From the NCBI RefSeq assembly GCF_039975415.1, contig NZ_JBDWHD010000002.1: a stretch of 64,000 nt of DNA; one strand, 5' to 3'. Below the pieces are notes generated by a model. The model was given only the letters and a program-made list of their open reading frames with translations, had not been told where the DNA came from and made no database searches. Positions 25,182 through 33,962 of this stretch are shown here, in pieces. The DNA is from Ascidiaceihabitans sp039975415. GTDB lineage: Bacteria > Pseudomonadota > Alphaproteobacteria > Rhodobacterales > Rhodobacteraceae. The translations under genes and the position numbers were made by a program. The first letter of the stretch is position 1. Each line of letters starts with the position of its first letter.

Positions 25182-25727
25182 TTATCCGCGCGACGCGACA
25201 CCTGCCATGGCCTTTTCCAAATCGTGCAGTAATGTCTGCGCCATGGATCGAAACACCAGTATCAAAAAGCTGTCGACACCGATGCGCGTAATGGATCCGG
25301 CCATATGCATGATATCGGTGCGGGCGGTGTGCCCGCGTTTGAACTGGCTGTCGCGCATATCTATCGGCGTAAGGCGCGCAAGGACGTCGCGGGCCGCCGC
25401 ACCCGATAGCTCGACAACCGCCCAAGCATCCGACTGATCTGTGACGGCGCAAAGGCGCGCCAACCCTACGTCGGGTTCTGGTCCCAGCAACACCGCTTGG
25501 TCGCGTCCAAACCAGATCGCGCGTGCACCGTCTTTGCCTGTTGCACGGTTGGGGGCGGGAAAGGCAATGCCGTGCGCCGCTTTCAGTGCTTCGGACACCG
25601 CTTTGGTCTGACCCTTGTAAGGTGCGAGAGACGTCAGGCACCCCACAGACACTTCGCGCAAGGTCATCGCACCTATTGTGATAGGCACCACACCATCCAG
25701 CGGTGTTTTCGATTTCAAATCAACCAC
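25182..25727 (-). CDS. soxG: Sarcosine oxidase, gamma subunit
   Basis: A 181-residue subunit of the heterotetrameric sarcosine oxidase. It resembles the GcvT/YgfZ fold (WAVVELSGAAARDVLARLTPIDM; RGHTARTDIMHMAGSITRIG). The GTG at 25727 is chosen: GGGGGAG lies about 7 bp upstream and the frame then has the usual length of about 185 residues; it overlaps the end of soxA. A longer frame inside soxA is a shadow. The subunit has no known catalytic residue and supports the complex that oxidises sarcosine to glycine and 5,10-methylene-tetrahydrofolate. Confidence 0.9.
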   Translation of the reverse strand: MVDLKSKTPLDGVVPITIGAMTLREVSVGCLTSLAPYKGQTKAVSEALKAAHGIAFPAPNRATGKDGARAIWFGRDQAVLLGPEPDVGLARLCAVTDQSDAWAVVELSGAAARDVLARLTPIDMRDSQFKRGHTARTDIMHMAGSITRIGVDSFLILVFRSMAQTLLHDLEKAMAGVASRG

Positions 25728-28638
25728 GCGCCCGCTCCCCCTCTTGATCAAAAAACACCGGATGGCAGACTTCGACCACGGTTTCGATGCCGCGCACCGC
25801 ATCTACCATTTTCAAGCGATCGCCTTTACGCAAAGCACCTCCACGCACAAAACCAAGCGCAAGGTAATGCCCCATAGTAGGCGAGAAAGCAACCGAAGTC
25901 AGATACCCAAGTCCATTGGGGGCGATGGGCTCTACGTCCTCTTCATACAGATGTGCGCCCGCCGTAAGCTGTTTGACGGCTCCGACAGGCTTAAAGCCCA
26001 TCATCTGTTCGCGATCTTCATCGAGTAGCCCCTCGCGGTGCGCCATAACCTTGCCAAGGCACTCTTTCTTTGCGCTGACCATCCGCCCCATGCCAATATC
26101 AAAGGCCGTCACACGTCCATGGATTTCGGCGTGCGTGATAAAGCCTTTTTCGATACGCAAAACATTCAATGCTTCCATCCCGTAGGGTCCGCCACCCAGC
26201 GCCTCGGACCGTCCAACCAATTCGCGGAACAACGCATCACCATAACGCGACGGCACAGCAATCTCGTAGGCATGCTCTCCCGAAAACGATATGCGGAACA
26301 ACCGCCCCTGCACCCCGCCAACGGACACTGCGCCACAGGCCATAAACGGCCAGCTTTCGTTGTCGATTGGCACATCCAGAACGCCGTTTAAAAGGGCACG
26401 TGCCTGTGGACCCGCAACGGCAAACTGCGCCCATTGTTCGGTCACGGATGCAAGACGCACATCCCAGTCGGGGCGCACCACTTGAGTCACAAATTCTAGA
26501 TGACGCATGACGTCGCCCGCCGCAGCTGTGGTCGTGGTCATGACATAGTGATGTTCACCCAATCGCGCTGTGGTGCCATCATCCATGACGTGACCGTCTT
26601 CGCGCAGCATCAAGCCATAGCGCGTGCGCCCGACCTTCAGGGTCGAAAACATGTTGGTGTATACATAATCCAACAGCGCCGCCGCATCGGGGCCCTGAAT
26701 GTCGATCTTGCCCAAAGTGGACACATCACACACGCCAACAGTTTCACGAACATAGCCAACCTCACGGTCACATGATTGACGCCAGTTGGTTTCGCCAGGG
26801 ACAGGGAAATAACTGGGCCGGTACCAAAGACCCGCCTCAATCATCGGCGCGTTGCGATCTACCGTCGCGGCATGGCTGGTGGTGAAGCGTTCAGGCATAA
26901 AACCTTTGCCCTCTGCCCCCGCACCATACGCCGCGATAGCCACAGGGGAATAAGGCGGACGGAATGTCGTGGTGCCTGTTTCGGGAATACCGCGCCCCGT
27001 GGCATCCGCCAAAATTGCCAAAGCCTGAACGTTAGAGTTTTTACCCTGATCGGTCGCCATGCCTTGAGTCGTGTACCGCTTCATATGCTCGACCGAACGG
27101 AAGTTTTCGACAGCCGCTTGCTTTACATCTTTCACAGACACGTCGTTCTGAAAATCAAGCCACGCCCGCCCCTTTCCGGGCACGGCCCAAAGTGGCTCTA
27201 ATGCGTAGGCGCTGTCATCGGCGTCCGGAACATCTGTTTTTGCACAGCTCAAAACATCCGCCGCTGCCCGTGCCCCGCTACCCAGACAGGCCGCCGTGGA
27301 AAAGTCACCGTTGCACGCACCGGCTGCGACCAGCCCCGGCACGGCATCTGGCGTCGGCACAAAGCTTGCAATACCGGCATCCCACGTTGGTCGACCGTTC
27401 ATGTGACAGGTCATATGCACCGTCGGGTTCCACCCGCCTGACATCGCCAAACAATCCGTGGCTATGTTTTCCGTGCCAGAGGCCGAGCGCACCGTGATGC
27501 TTTCCAGCAACTTACGCCCGCTTGTTCCGGACACATGGGCCCCTCGTATCAAGTGATAATCGCCACGCGCTTCAGCTTGGGCGCGGCTGTCGATAACAGC
27601 GGCCACATGAACACCTGCGTTCATCAAATCAACGGCTGTGCGGTGCGCATCATCGTTGTTGGTAAATACAGTCACAGCCTTGCCCGGCGCCACGCCCCAC
27701 CTGTTCAGATAGGCCCGCACCGCACCAGCCGTCATGATGCCCGGACGGTCGTTGTTTTGGAACGCTATAGGACGCTCAAGCGCGCCCGCACACAAGATGG
27801 CGTGTTTGGCCGCGATCCGCCAGAATGTTTCGATGGGGGCTTTTCCATCGCGCAAGGACGTGTGGTGATTGACACGTTCCAACGCGCCATAGGTGCCTTG
27901 ATCGTAGGCACCCGTTACGGTGGTGCGGCGCATCAAGCGCACATTGTCCATCGCCGCTAACTGCGCCACGATGCTTGCGGCCCAATCGGCGCCCGACTGA
28001 CCTGCAACCTGCAAGGTCTCGGCGTTCAGGCGCCCCCCCATTACAGAATCTTCATCGGCCAAAATAACATCTGCACCGGCCTGTGCAGCAGTCAAAGCCG
28101 CCATTAAACCGGCAGGCCCCGCCCCAATGACCAACACGTCACAATGGGCGAAGGCGCGTTCATAGGTGTCGGCATTGTCTTCACCGCTCAAAGCCCCCAA
28201 ACCAGCAGCGCGGCGAATAATTGGCTCATAGACACGTTCCCAGAAGGCGCGCGGCCACATGAAGGTTTTGTAGTAAAATCCGGCACCCAAAAACGGGGCA
28301 GCAATGTCGTTGATGGCCATCACATCAAATTCAAGCGATGGCCACGCGTTTTGTGATCGGGCCTGCAAACCTTCGTACAGCTCTTGAACGGTGGCGCGAA
28401 CATTCGGATCCGTATGGCCCGCAGCGCCCACCGTCACAAGGGCATTGGGTTCTTCACTGCCAGCTGTCAAAATTCCGCGAGGACGGTGGTATTTGAAGGA
28501 TCGGGCGACCAAACGGACATCATTGGCCAGCAACGCCGACGCCAACGTATCCCCCTGAAACCCGCGGTAACTGTTGCCATCGAAGGTGAATGAAACGGGC
28601 TTACTGCGGTCAACGCGGCCTTTCCCTGCAATTCTCAT
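25720..28638 (-). CDS. soxA: Sarcosine oxidase, alpha subunit
   Basis: A 972-residue subunit. The N-terminal region (about residues 1-150) resembles the ferredoxin-like part of the family (TFDGNSYRGFQGDTLASALLAN). A dinucleotide-binding domain follows (DVLVIGAGPAGLMAALTAA near 170), for NAD. The C-terminal about 390 residues are a GcvT-like tetrahydrofolate-binding domain (GVCDVSTLGKIDIQGPDAA; FRISFSGEHAYEIAVP), which traps the one-carbon unit. ATG 28638 overlaps the soxD stop (ATGA). The complex couples demethylation of sarcosine to H2O2 production in the cytoplasm. Confidence 0.96.
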   Translation of the reverse strand: MRIAGKGRVDRSKPVSFTFDGNSYRGFQGDTLASALLANDVRLVARSFKYHRPRGILTAGSEEPNALVTVGAAGHTDPNVRATVQELYEGLQARSQNAWPSLEFDVMAINDIAAPFLGAGFYYKTFMWPRAFWERVYEPIIRRAAGLGALSGEDNADTYERAFAHCDVLVIGAGPAGLMAALTAAQAGADVILADEDSVMGGRLNAETLQVAGQSGADWAASIVAQLAAMDNVRLMRRTTVTGAYDQGTYGALERVNHHTSLRDGKAPIETFWRIAAKHAILCAGALERPIAFQNNDRPGIMTAGAVRAYLNRWGVAPGKAVTVFTNNDDAHRTAVDLMNAGVHVAAVIDSRAQAEARGDYHLIRGAHVSGTSGRKLLESITVRSASGTENIATDCLAMSGGWNPTVHMTCHMNGRPTWDAGIASFVPTPDAVPGLVAAGACNGDFSTAACLGSGARAAADVLSCAKTDVPDADDSAYALEPLWAVPGKGRAWLDFQNDVSVKDVKQAAVENFRSVEHMKRYTTQGMATDQGKNSNVQALAILADATGRGIPETGTTTFRPPYSPVAIAAYGAGAEGKGFMPERFTTSHAATVDRNAPMIEAGLWYRPSYFPVPGETNWRQSCDREVGYVRETVGVCDVSTLGKIDIQGPDAAALLDYVYTNMFSTLKVGRTRYGLMLREDGHVMDDGTTARLGEHHYVMTTTTAAAGDVMRHLEFVTQVVRPDWDVRLASVTEQWAQFAVAGPQARALLNGVLDVPIDNESWPFMACGAVSVGGVQGRLFRISFSGEHAYEIAVPSRYGDALFRELVGRSEALGGGPYGMEALNVLRIEKGFITHAEIHGRVTAFDIGMGRMVSAKKECLGKVMAHREGLLDEDREQMMGFKPVGAVKQLTAGAHLYEEDVEPIAPNGLGYLTSVAFSPTMGHYLALGFVRGGALRKGDRLKMVDAVRGIETVVEVCHPVFFDQEGERARG

Positions 28639-28901
28639 TGCGCAGTCTCCTTGCGGTCCACCGCCAGCTTTGCACCCAATATTTCATGGGACACAGTGTT
28701 GCGGGTCACCACAAGCCATGCGCCACACCCTTGGGTGTGATGCCAGAACTCTTGCACCTCGCCGGGCAAGTTATCACGCAGATGAACGTAGTCCGCCCAA
28801 GCCGCCTGATCCGCATCAGGTGCCGGTCGCGGCAACGCCGCCCCCTGACAATAGAATTCGCGCAAATCACGCGTACCACACAATGGACAAGGCAACCGCA
28901 T
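28635..28901 (-). CDS. soxD: Sarcosine oxidase, delta subunit
   Basis: An 88-residue zinc-binding subunit. The zinc ligands are visible: C5 and C8 in LPCPLCGTRDL and the C-terminal HHTQGCGAWLVV with His and Cys. RDNLPGEVQEFW is the conserved central part. It overlaps soxA by 4 bp and follows soxB by 85 bp. The subunit is structural. The size is normal for the family. Confidence 0.95.
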   Translation of the reverse strand: MRLPCPLCGTRDLREFYCQGAALPRPAPDADQAAWADYVHLRDNLPGEVQEFWHHTQGCGAWLVVTRNTVSHEILGAKLAVDRKETAQ

Positions 28902-28934
28902 CAGGTCTCTCCTAAAAAGAGCACGCGCTCTTCA

Positions 28935-28972
28935 TTCATTTTCCTAAAAACATCCCCGCCGGAGGCTCCCCA
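28935..28972 (-). repeat. Second copy of the putative extragenic element, soxB-soxD gap
   Basis: In the 85-bp gap between soxB and soxD, the minus strand reads GGGGAGCCTCCGGCGGGGAT, then TTTTTAGGAAAATGAATGAA. This is the same layout as at 11195-11256 (GC-rich CCGG/GGAG block, GGGATRTTT, A/G-rich tail). It sits inside an operon, so it may act as an RNA stability or attenuation element rather than a full terminator. Confidence 0.4.
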
Positions 28973-28986
28973 CATCGCAAACATCC

Positions 28987-30240
28987 TCAATGCAAATTGT
29001 GCTGAGACCCCGTGGCCTCTTCATCCATGATGCCACGCCCCGTGCGAAAGCGGTCCAGACGATGTGCCGCAGCGGCCTCATGGGGACGATCCGTCGCGAT
29101 CAAATGCGCAAACACATGGCCAGATCCGGGCGTGGCTTTGAAGCCCCCGTAACACCAGCCACAATTCAGATACAGGCCGTCAATGTGGGTTTTGTCGATG
29201 ATCGGTGAGCCATCAAAAGACATGTCCATAATGCCGCCCCACGACCTAAGAACACGGGCTTTGGTGATCATGGGCATCAAGGTCATGGCGTTTTCAATGA
29301 CGTGTTCTGCCATGGGCAAATTACCCCGCGCGGCATAGCTGGAATAGTAATCCAAAGCCCCCCCAAATACCAAACCGCCTTTGTCAGACTGGCTGATATA
29401 AAAATGGCCCATTGGGTAGGTGATGACAGTATCAATGCAGGGTTTCAGCCCCTCTGTGACAAAGGCCTGAAGCACGTGGCTTTCGATTGGCAAACGCATG
29501 CCCGCCATAGCAGCCACCTGGCTAGACCGTCCCGCCGCAGCCATGCCGATTTTTTTGGCACGGATAGGGCCGCGTGTGGTCTGAACGCCGCAGACCTTGC
29601 CATCCACGATATCAATACCTGTGACTTCACACTGCTGAATAAGATCAACACCGCGCTGATCTGCTGCGCGCGCAAATCCCCAAGCCACGGCATCGTGACG
29701 CGCGGTGCCGCCACGCGGATGATACAAACCGCCGTAAATCGGAAACCGTGTCTGATCAAAATTTAGATAGGGGATCATTTTGCGCACAGCGGCATTGTCC
29801 ATCAACACCGCGTCGTCGCCTTGACTGATCATCTGATTGCCGCGCCGCGCGGCCGCATCCCGCGCGCTGTCAGAGTTGAACAGATTAATGATGCCACGCT
29901 GCGAATGCATAACATTGTAGTTCAGGTCCTCTTCCAGACCTTCCCATAGCTTCAACGAATGGCTGTAAAATTCCGAATTACCCGGCAGGCCGTAATTGGC
30001 GCGTACAATGGTTGTGTTGCGCCCGACATTCCCGCCGCCGATATAACCTTTTTCCAAAACGGCCACATTGGTGATGCCATGCTGGGATGCCAGATAATGG
30101 GCCGTCGCCAGACCGTGCCCGCCGCCTCCGATGATGATCACATCATATTCGGATTTCGGCTGAGGATCACGCCAATGGGGTTTCCACCCCTTGTTGCCGG
30201 TCAATCCCTCTTTCAGAACCCGCAGGCCGGAAAAACGCAT
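28987..30240 (-). CDS. soxB: Sarcosine oxidase, beta subunit
   Basis: A 417-residue flavoprotein subunit that carries the sarcosine oxidation site. The FAD-binding motif is DVIIIGGGGHGLATAHYL (about residues 33-50). His182 in the segment GTARHDAVAWGFA lies where the covalently bound FMN is attached in the family (my placement by position, not by alignment). MDMSFDGSPIID and LNCGWCYGGFKATPGSG are the C-terminal flavin contacts. The start ATG 30240 is chosen over an upstream frame because MRFSGLRVLKEGL matches the family start. It heads the soxB-D-A-G order. Adjacent glyA, folD or purU genes are absent. Confidence 0.96.
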   Translation of the reverse strand: MRFSGLRVLKEGLTGNKGWKPHWRDPQPKSEYDVIIIGGGGHGLATAHYLASQHGITNVAVLEKGYIGGGNVGRNTTIVRANYGLPGNSEFYSHSLKLWEGLEEDLNYNVMHSQRGIINLFNSDSARDAAARRGNQMISQGDDAVLMDNAAVRKMIPYLNFDQTRFPIYGGLYHPRGGTARHDAVAWGFARAADQRGVDLIQQCEVTGIDIVDGKVCGVQTTRGPIRAKKIGMAAAGRSSQVAAMAGMRLPIESHVLQAFVTEGLKPCIDTVITYPMGHFYISQSDKGGLVFGGALDYYSSYAARGNLPMAEHVIENAMTLMPMITKARVLRSWGGIMDMSFDGSPIIDKTHIDGLYLNCGWCYGGFKATPGSGHVFAHLIATDRPHEAAAAHRLDRFRTGRGIMDEEATGSQHNLH

Positions 30241-30373
30241 GTACTGTACCCCCATGCACGCGACATCGCGCACTTGGTCAAAGACCTAGCAACAGATGGG
30301 CTGCAGGCTCAATCACTTTCCGACATAGTTTTTGTCGACACGCGACCAACTGCGTATCCGGTGGTATCCGCGC

Positions 30374-30736
30374 TCAGTGCGCCACGGCGTAATGGGCTAC
30401 CATAGCGGTCAAATCTTCCGGGGGCGTTGCGCTTTGCACATAAGCACATGCGTTGTTGGCATGCGCAAAGATTGACCCGTCCGAGAAGAAGCTGGTGTTT
30501 GTAACAAAAATGACCCGCGCGTCCGGATGGCGGAAACTGGCAAAATCCGAAATCGCCAGCGCATTGCCGTCTGGCAGCACCAAATCCAAAATGATAATGT
30601 CAGGTGAATGGTCTGTAAGATGCGAAATGGCTTCATCATGGCCCGTCACCAATGTGACGATCATACCATTTCGTTCCATATGCTGTTTCCAAATAGCACC
30701 CAAATGTGCTTGGCTTTCGACAATTAATACGTTCAT
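30374..30736 (-). CDS. Degenerate single-domain receiver protein
   Basis: A 120-residue stand-alone response-regulator receiver with no output domain. The acceptor Asp51 is kept in DIIILDLVLPDG, and Thr79 in VIFVTNTSF. The acidic pair that normally binds Mg2+ is reduced to Glu7-Ser8 (LIVESQ), and the conserved Lys near residue 101 is replaced (CAYVQSATPPED). Phosphorylation may therefore be altered or lost. A CtrA-consensus box lies 66-81 bp upstream of the ATG at 30736. The gene precedes soxB by 133 bp but is probably functionally separate from it. Confidence 0.82.
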   Translation of the reverse strand: MNVLIVESQAHLGAIWKQHMERNGMIVTLVTGHDEAISHLTDHSPDIIILDLVLPDGNALAISDFASFRHPDARVIFVTNTSFFSDGSIFAHANNACAYVQSATPPEDLTAMVAHYAVAH

Positions 30737-30801
30737 ATTTTCCTCCGCGCCGAGAGTGAATCGACTGCGTCCCAATGCAGCACCAATAACTTCCCAAGTT
30801 C

Positions 30802-30817
30802 TTAACAAGTTATTAAC
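30802..30817. promoter_or_regulatory. CtrA-consensus box
   Basis: TTAACAAGTTATTAAC is a perfect TTAA-N7-TTAAC, the full binding consensus of the cell-cycle regulator CtrA. It lies between the divergent receiver gene (ATG 30736) and cobC (ATG 30936), closer to the receiver gene. Overlapping 8-bp inverted arms AATAACTT (30785-30792) and AAGTTATT (30807-30814) are also present. TTAACC (half-site) occurs near 30833. Function is inferred from the motif. Confidence 0.55.
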
Positions 30818-30935
30818 TGGACACCGCGATCATTAACCTGTCTTGCGATAAAATGAAAATCAGGCTGGTTTTCGCTAGATATACCTCCCTTCTAAGCAGT
30901 ATTCCGCTTAAAATGAACCCAAAAGGCCCAAAGAA

Positions 30936-31886
30936 ATGGTGAACAAACGTGATCACGGAGGCGGCTTGGATGCGGCGATTCTGTCTTATGGCGGCCGGCG
31001 CAGCACATGGATCGACCTTTCAACCGGAATCAATCCGGTACCGTATGGTATTCCTGAAATTGCGGCCGACGGCTGGACAGCTTTGCCTGACCGCGCTGCG
31101 GCGGATGCGCTGATCGAAGCTGCACGTCAGTTCTGGCAGGTGCCACACTCTGCGTCCATCATCGCAGCCCCCGGTGCGTCATGCTTGATCGCCAACATGC
31201 CCTATTTGTCAGCTGCCAAAACCGTTCACATCCATGGTCCCACCTACAATGAACACGCCGCGGCCTTTGTTGCCGCAGGCCAAACAGTTTCCCAAGACGG
31301 CACCCGCGCCGAAACCTGTGACGCGCAGGTTGTGGTACATCCCAACAACCCCGACGGAAAGCTTTGGGACGCGGGTGATATTACAGCACCTTTCAAGATC
31401 ATCGACGAAAGTTTTTGCGACGTGTCCCCCGACGCATCCCTCGTGCGGCGAACGACTGAACCAAACACGATCGTTCTTAAAAGCTTTGGTAAATTCTGGG
31501 GTTTGGCAGGCCTGCGTTTGGGCTTTGCGATTGGGCAACCTGATCTTATCGCGGCACTTTCAGACCGCCTTGGACCCTGGCCTGTATCCGGCCCCGCATT
31601 GCAAATCGGAACCGCAGCCCTGCGGGACGAAAACTGGGCCGCACGGACCCGAACCCGCCTGGATCAAGACACCCAACGCCTTGATGCATTGATGCGGGCA
31701 AAAGGCTCTCAACCTTTGGGCGGCACCACGCTGTTTCGCTTGTATGATGTAGGCGATGCAAACGCCTATCAAGACAAGCTGGCGCAGGCCCATATCTGGT
31801 CGCGAACTTTCCCGTATTCGGATCGCTGGCTGCGCCTTGGGCTGCCGCACCCCACGCAATGGGACCGCCTGGAGGCGGCACTATGA
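30936..31886 (+). CDS. cobC: Threonine-phosphate decarboxylase (CobC)
   Basis: A 316-residue PLP enzyme of the aminotransferase class I/II fold. It decarboxylates L-threonine O-3-phosphate to (R)-1-amino-2-propanol O-2-phosphate, the linker of cobalamin. The PLP Lys is Lys186 in LKSFGKFWGLAGLRLG; HPNNPDGKLWD and IIDESFCDVSPDAS supply the cofactor pocket. The ATG at 30936 is preferred with AAAGG about 9 bp upstream. Its stop overlaps cobD by 4 bp, which gives the pathway context. The nomenclature follows the aerobic (Pseudomonas) scheme; the Salmonella name is CobD. Confidence 0.93.
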   Translation: MVNKRDHGGGLDAAILSYGGRRSTWIDLSTGINPVPYGIPEIAADGWTALPDRAAADALIEAARQFWQVPHSASIIAAPGASCLIANMPYLSAAKTVHIHGPTYNEHAAAFVAAGQTVSQDGTRAETCDAQVVVHPNNPDGKLWDAGDITAPFKIIDESFCDVSPDASLVRRTTEPNTIVLKSFGKFWGLAGLRLGFAIGQPDLIAALSDRLGPWPVSGPALQIGTAALRDENWAARTRTRLDQDTQRLDALMRAKGSQPLGGTTLFRLYDVGDANAYQDKLAQAHIWSRTFPYSDRWLRLGLPHPTQWDRLEAAL

Positions 31887-32791
31887 GCACTGCCATCGCC
31901 TTAAGTCTTGCCCTGATTTCGGACGCTATCGCTGGAGAACCCAAGTGGCTTTGGTCGCGCCTGCCCCATCCTGCAGTTTTGATGGGCAGGGTGATCGGAT
32001 GGTGTGACCAAAGGTTCAACACCCAAGCCCCGTCGCGGACTACGGGCATCTTGGTGATTGCGGCGCTGGTTTTCGTGGCAGGGTGCAGCGGCGTACTGCT
32101 GTCTTACTTCGGTAGTGTTGTTGGCATTTTAATTGTAGCCATCCTGATCGCCCAGCGGTCATTGGTTGATCACGTGGCGCGGGTGGCCAATGGATTGCGG
32201 ATGTCTTTGCCCGAAGGGCGGCGGCAGGTCGCAATGATCGTCGGGCGTGACACGCGGGACATGGATGGCTCCGCCGTCGCCCGCGGAGCCATCGAAAGCG
32301 GTGCAGAAAACCTGAGCGATGGCGTCATTGCCCCTGCCTTTTGGTTCCTCGTTGCGGGGCTCCCCGGCTTGTTGATCTACAAAATCGTCAACACCGCAGA
32401 CAGCATGATTGGATACCTGACACCACGCCATGCCGCTTTCGGGTACGGGGCCGCAAAGCTGGACGATCTTTTGAACCTTATTCCTGCGCGACTGACAGCA
32501 CTGCTTATTGCTTTTGCGGGCGGTGTTTTGCGCGATTGGAAGGCAATTTCCCAAGAGGCCGGGCAACACCGGTCCCCCAATGCGGGATGGCCCGAGGCCG
32601 CCATGGCCCGCGCGATCAATGTCGCCCTGTCCGGTCCACGGGCCTATGAGGGCGAAATGCGGGATTTCCCATGGGTCAACGGTCAGGCAAACCATACCAT
32701 CGGCGCAACAGAGATTGACGCCGCCTGCGCAATGCTATGGAAAGCGTGGGGCACGGCGCTTGTGTTGTGCGTGATCATTGCCCTGTTTTAA
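31883..32791 (+). CDS. cobD: Adenosylcobinamide-phosphate synthase (CobD/CbiB)
   Basis: A 302-residue inner-membrane enzyme that attaches the aminopropanol phosphate made by CobC to adenosylcobyric acid. The start at ATG 31883 overlaps the cobC stop (ATGA), and GGAGG sits 7 bp upstream; a longer frame in cobC is a shadow. The family marks are HPAVLMGRVIGWCD, IVGRDTRDMDGSAVARGAIE, AFWFLVAGLPGLLIYKIVNTADSMIGY, and SPNAGWPEAAMARAINVALSGP. Four to five membrane segments are evident. Length and motifs are normal for CbiB. Confidence 0.95.
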   Translation: MSTAIALSLALISDAIAGEPKWLWSRLPHPAVLMGRVIGWCDQRFNTQAPSRTTGILVIAALVFVAGCSGVLLSYFGSVVGILIVAILIAQRSLVDHVARVANGLRMSLPEGRRQVAMIVGRDTRDMDGSAVARGAIESGAENLSDGVIAPAFWFLVAGLPGLLIYKIVNTADSMIGYLTPRHAAFGYGAAKLDDLLNLIPARLTALLIAFAGGVLRDWKAISQEAGQHRSPNAGWPEAAMARAINVALSGPRAYEGEMRDFPWVNGQANHTIGATEIDAACAMLWKAWGTALVLCVIIALF

Positions 32792-32801
32792 AAGGAAGCC
32801 C

Positions 32802-33962
32802 ATGCGCCTTATCGCCTTTGTCACCGCCCTTTGTTTGCCTGCCATGGTCCATGCCCAATGTGGCGGGTCCTTCAACCAGTTCAAAGCCGGGATAAAATCC
32901 GAAGCCGTGGCAAAAGGTATTCCAGCCGGAACAGCAGATGCATTTTTGAAAGGCGTGCGGCAGGATAAGAAAGTGCTGAACGCAGATCGGGCCCAAGGTG
33001 TTTTTCAAAAACCCTTCATCGAGTTTTCGCGGCGCTTGATCTCAAACAGCCGTATTGAAGCGGGGCGCAAAAATGCGCGGCGCTACGACAATGTGTTCGA
33101 TCAGGTCGAAGCCTCTTATGGTGTCAATCGCAACGTGCTTTTGGCGTTTTGGGCATTTGAAACCGACTACGGCGCTTTTCAGGGCAATTTCAACACCGCC
33201 AACGCGCTGGTCACATTGGCCCATGATTGCCGCCGTCCAAATCTGTTCCGGCCTCAGGTTTTTGCTGCAATGGAATTGTTCAAACGCGGTCAATTCAACC
33301 CCGCCACAACCACGGGCGCATGGGCCGGCGAAATCGGCATGGTGCAAATGCTGCCATTGGACATCATCGAAAACGGCACCGATGGCGACGGCGACGGGCG
33401 GGTATCGTTGAAAACCTCTGCCCCTGACGCGCTGACATCTGGTGGCAAAATGCTGCGGCATCTGGGATGGCGGGCGAATGAACCTTGGCTGCAAGAAGTC
33501 ACAGTGCCTGCGTCAATGGATTGGTCACAAAGTGGTTTGAAAACTGTGAAACCCGTAGCCGACTGGCAAGCCATGGGGGTGCAACCACGCAACGGGCGCC
33601 TAGCCAAACTGCCAGCATCGCTGATCTTGCCGCAAGGACATAAAGGGCCGGCCTTCTTGGCCTATCCCAACTTCAATGTCTACTTCGAGTGGAACCAATC
33701 CTTTACCTATGTGCTGACAGCCGCCTATTTTGGCACGCGCTTGCAAGGGGCACCTGCGTACAATGTAGGCAAGCCAGACACTGGATTGTCAGGGGATCAA
33801 ATGAAGCGCCTGCAGAAGATGCTGCAAAAGCGCGGCTACGATGTCGGCAAAGTCGATGGTATTCTAGGCGCACGCACCCGCGACGCGGTTCAAAAGGAAC
33901 AGCAAAGACTGGGATTGCCAGCCGATGCGTGGCCCACGCCTGCGTTGCTTAAAAAGCTCTAA
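32802..33962 (+). CDS. Lytic murein transglycosylase with peptidoglycan-binding domain
   Basis: A 386-residue exported enzyme that cleaves the glycan strand of peptidoglycan. A signal peptide ends near VHAQ (residue 18). The MltB-type domain (SLT_2) covers about 30-310, with VNRNVLLAFWAFETDYGAFQ (containing the catalytic Glu), GAWAGEIGMVQMLP and NFNVYFEWNQS. The C-terminal about 60 residues form a peptidoglycan-binding domain (MKRLQKMLQKRGYDVGKVDG). The start ATG 32802 has AAAGGAAG 6 bp upstream. Its stop is directly next to the smc stop on the other strand. It follows cobD by 10 bp but has no functional link to it. Confidence 0.94.
   Translation: MRLIAFVTALCLPAMVHAQCGGSFNQFKAGIKSEAVAKGIPAGTADAFLKGVRQDKKVLNADRAQGVFQKPFIEFSRRLISNSRIEAGRKNARRYDNVFDQVEASYGVNRNVLLAFWAFETDYGAFQGNFNTANALVTLAHDCRRPNLFRPQVFAAMELFKRGQFNPATTTGAWAGEIGMVQMLPLDIIENGTDGDGDGRVSLKTSAPDALTSGGKMLRHLGWRANEPWLQEVTVPASMDWSQSGLKTVKPVADWQAMGVQPRNGRLAKLPASLILPQGHKGPAFLAYPNFNVYFEWNQSFTYVLTAAYFGTRLQGAPAYNVGKPDTGLSGDQMKRLQKMLQKRGYDVGKVDGILGARTRDAVQKEQQRLGLPADAWPTPALLKKL

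Noticed and set aside
30737..30935. Cobalamin riboswitch before cobC-cobD.
   Set aside because: No B12-box-like sequence was found, and the 199-bp gap is dominated by the CtrA-type site and inverted repeats. None was seen before bluB either.
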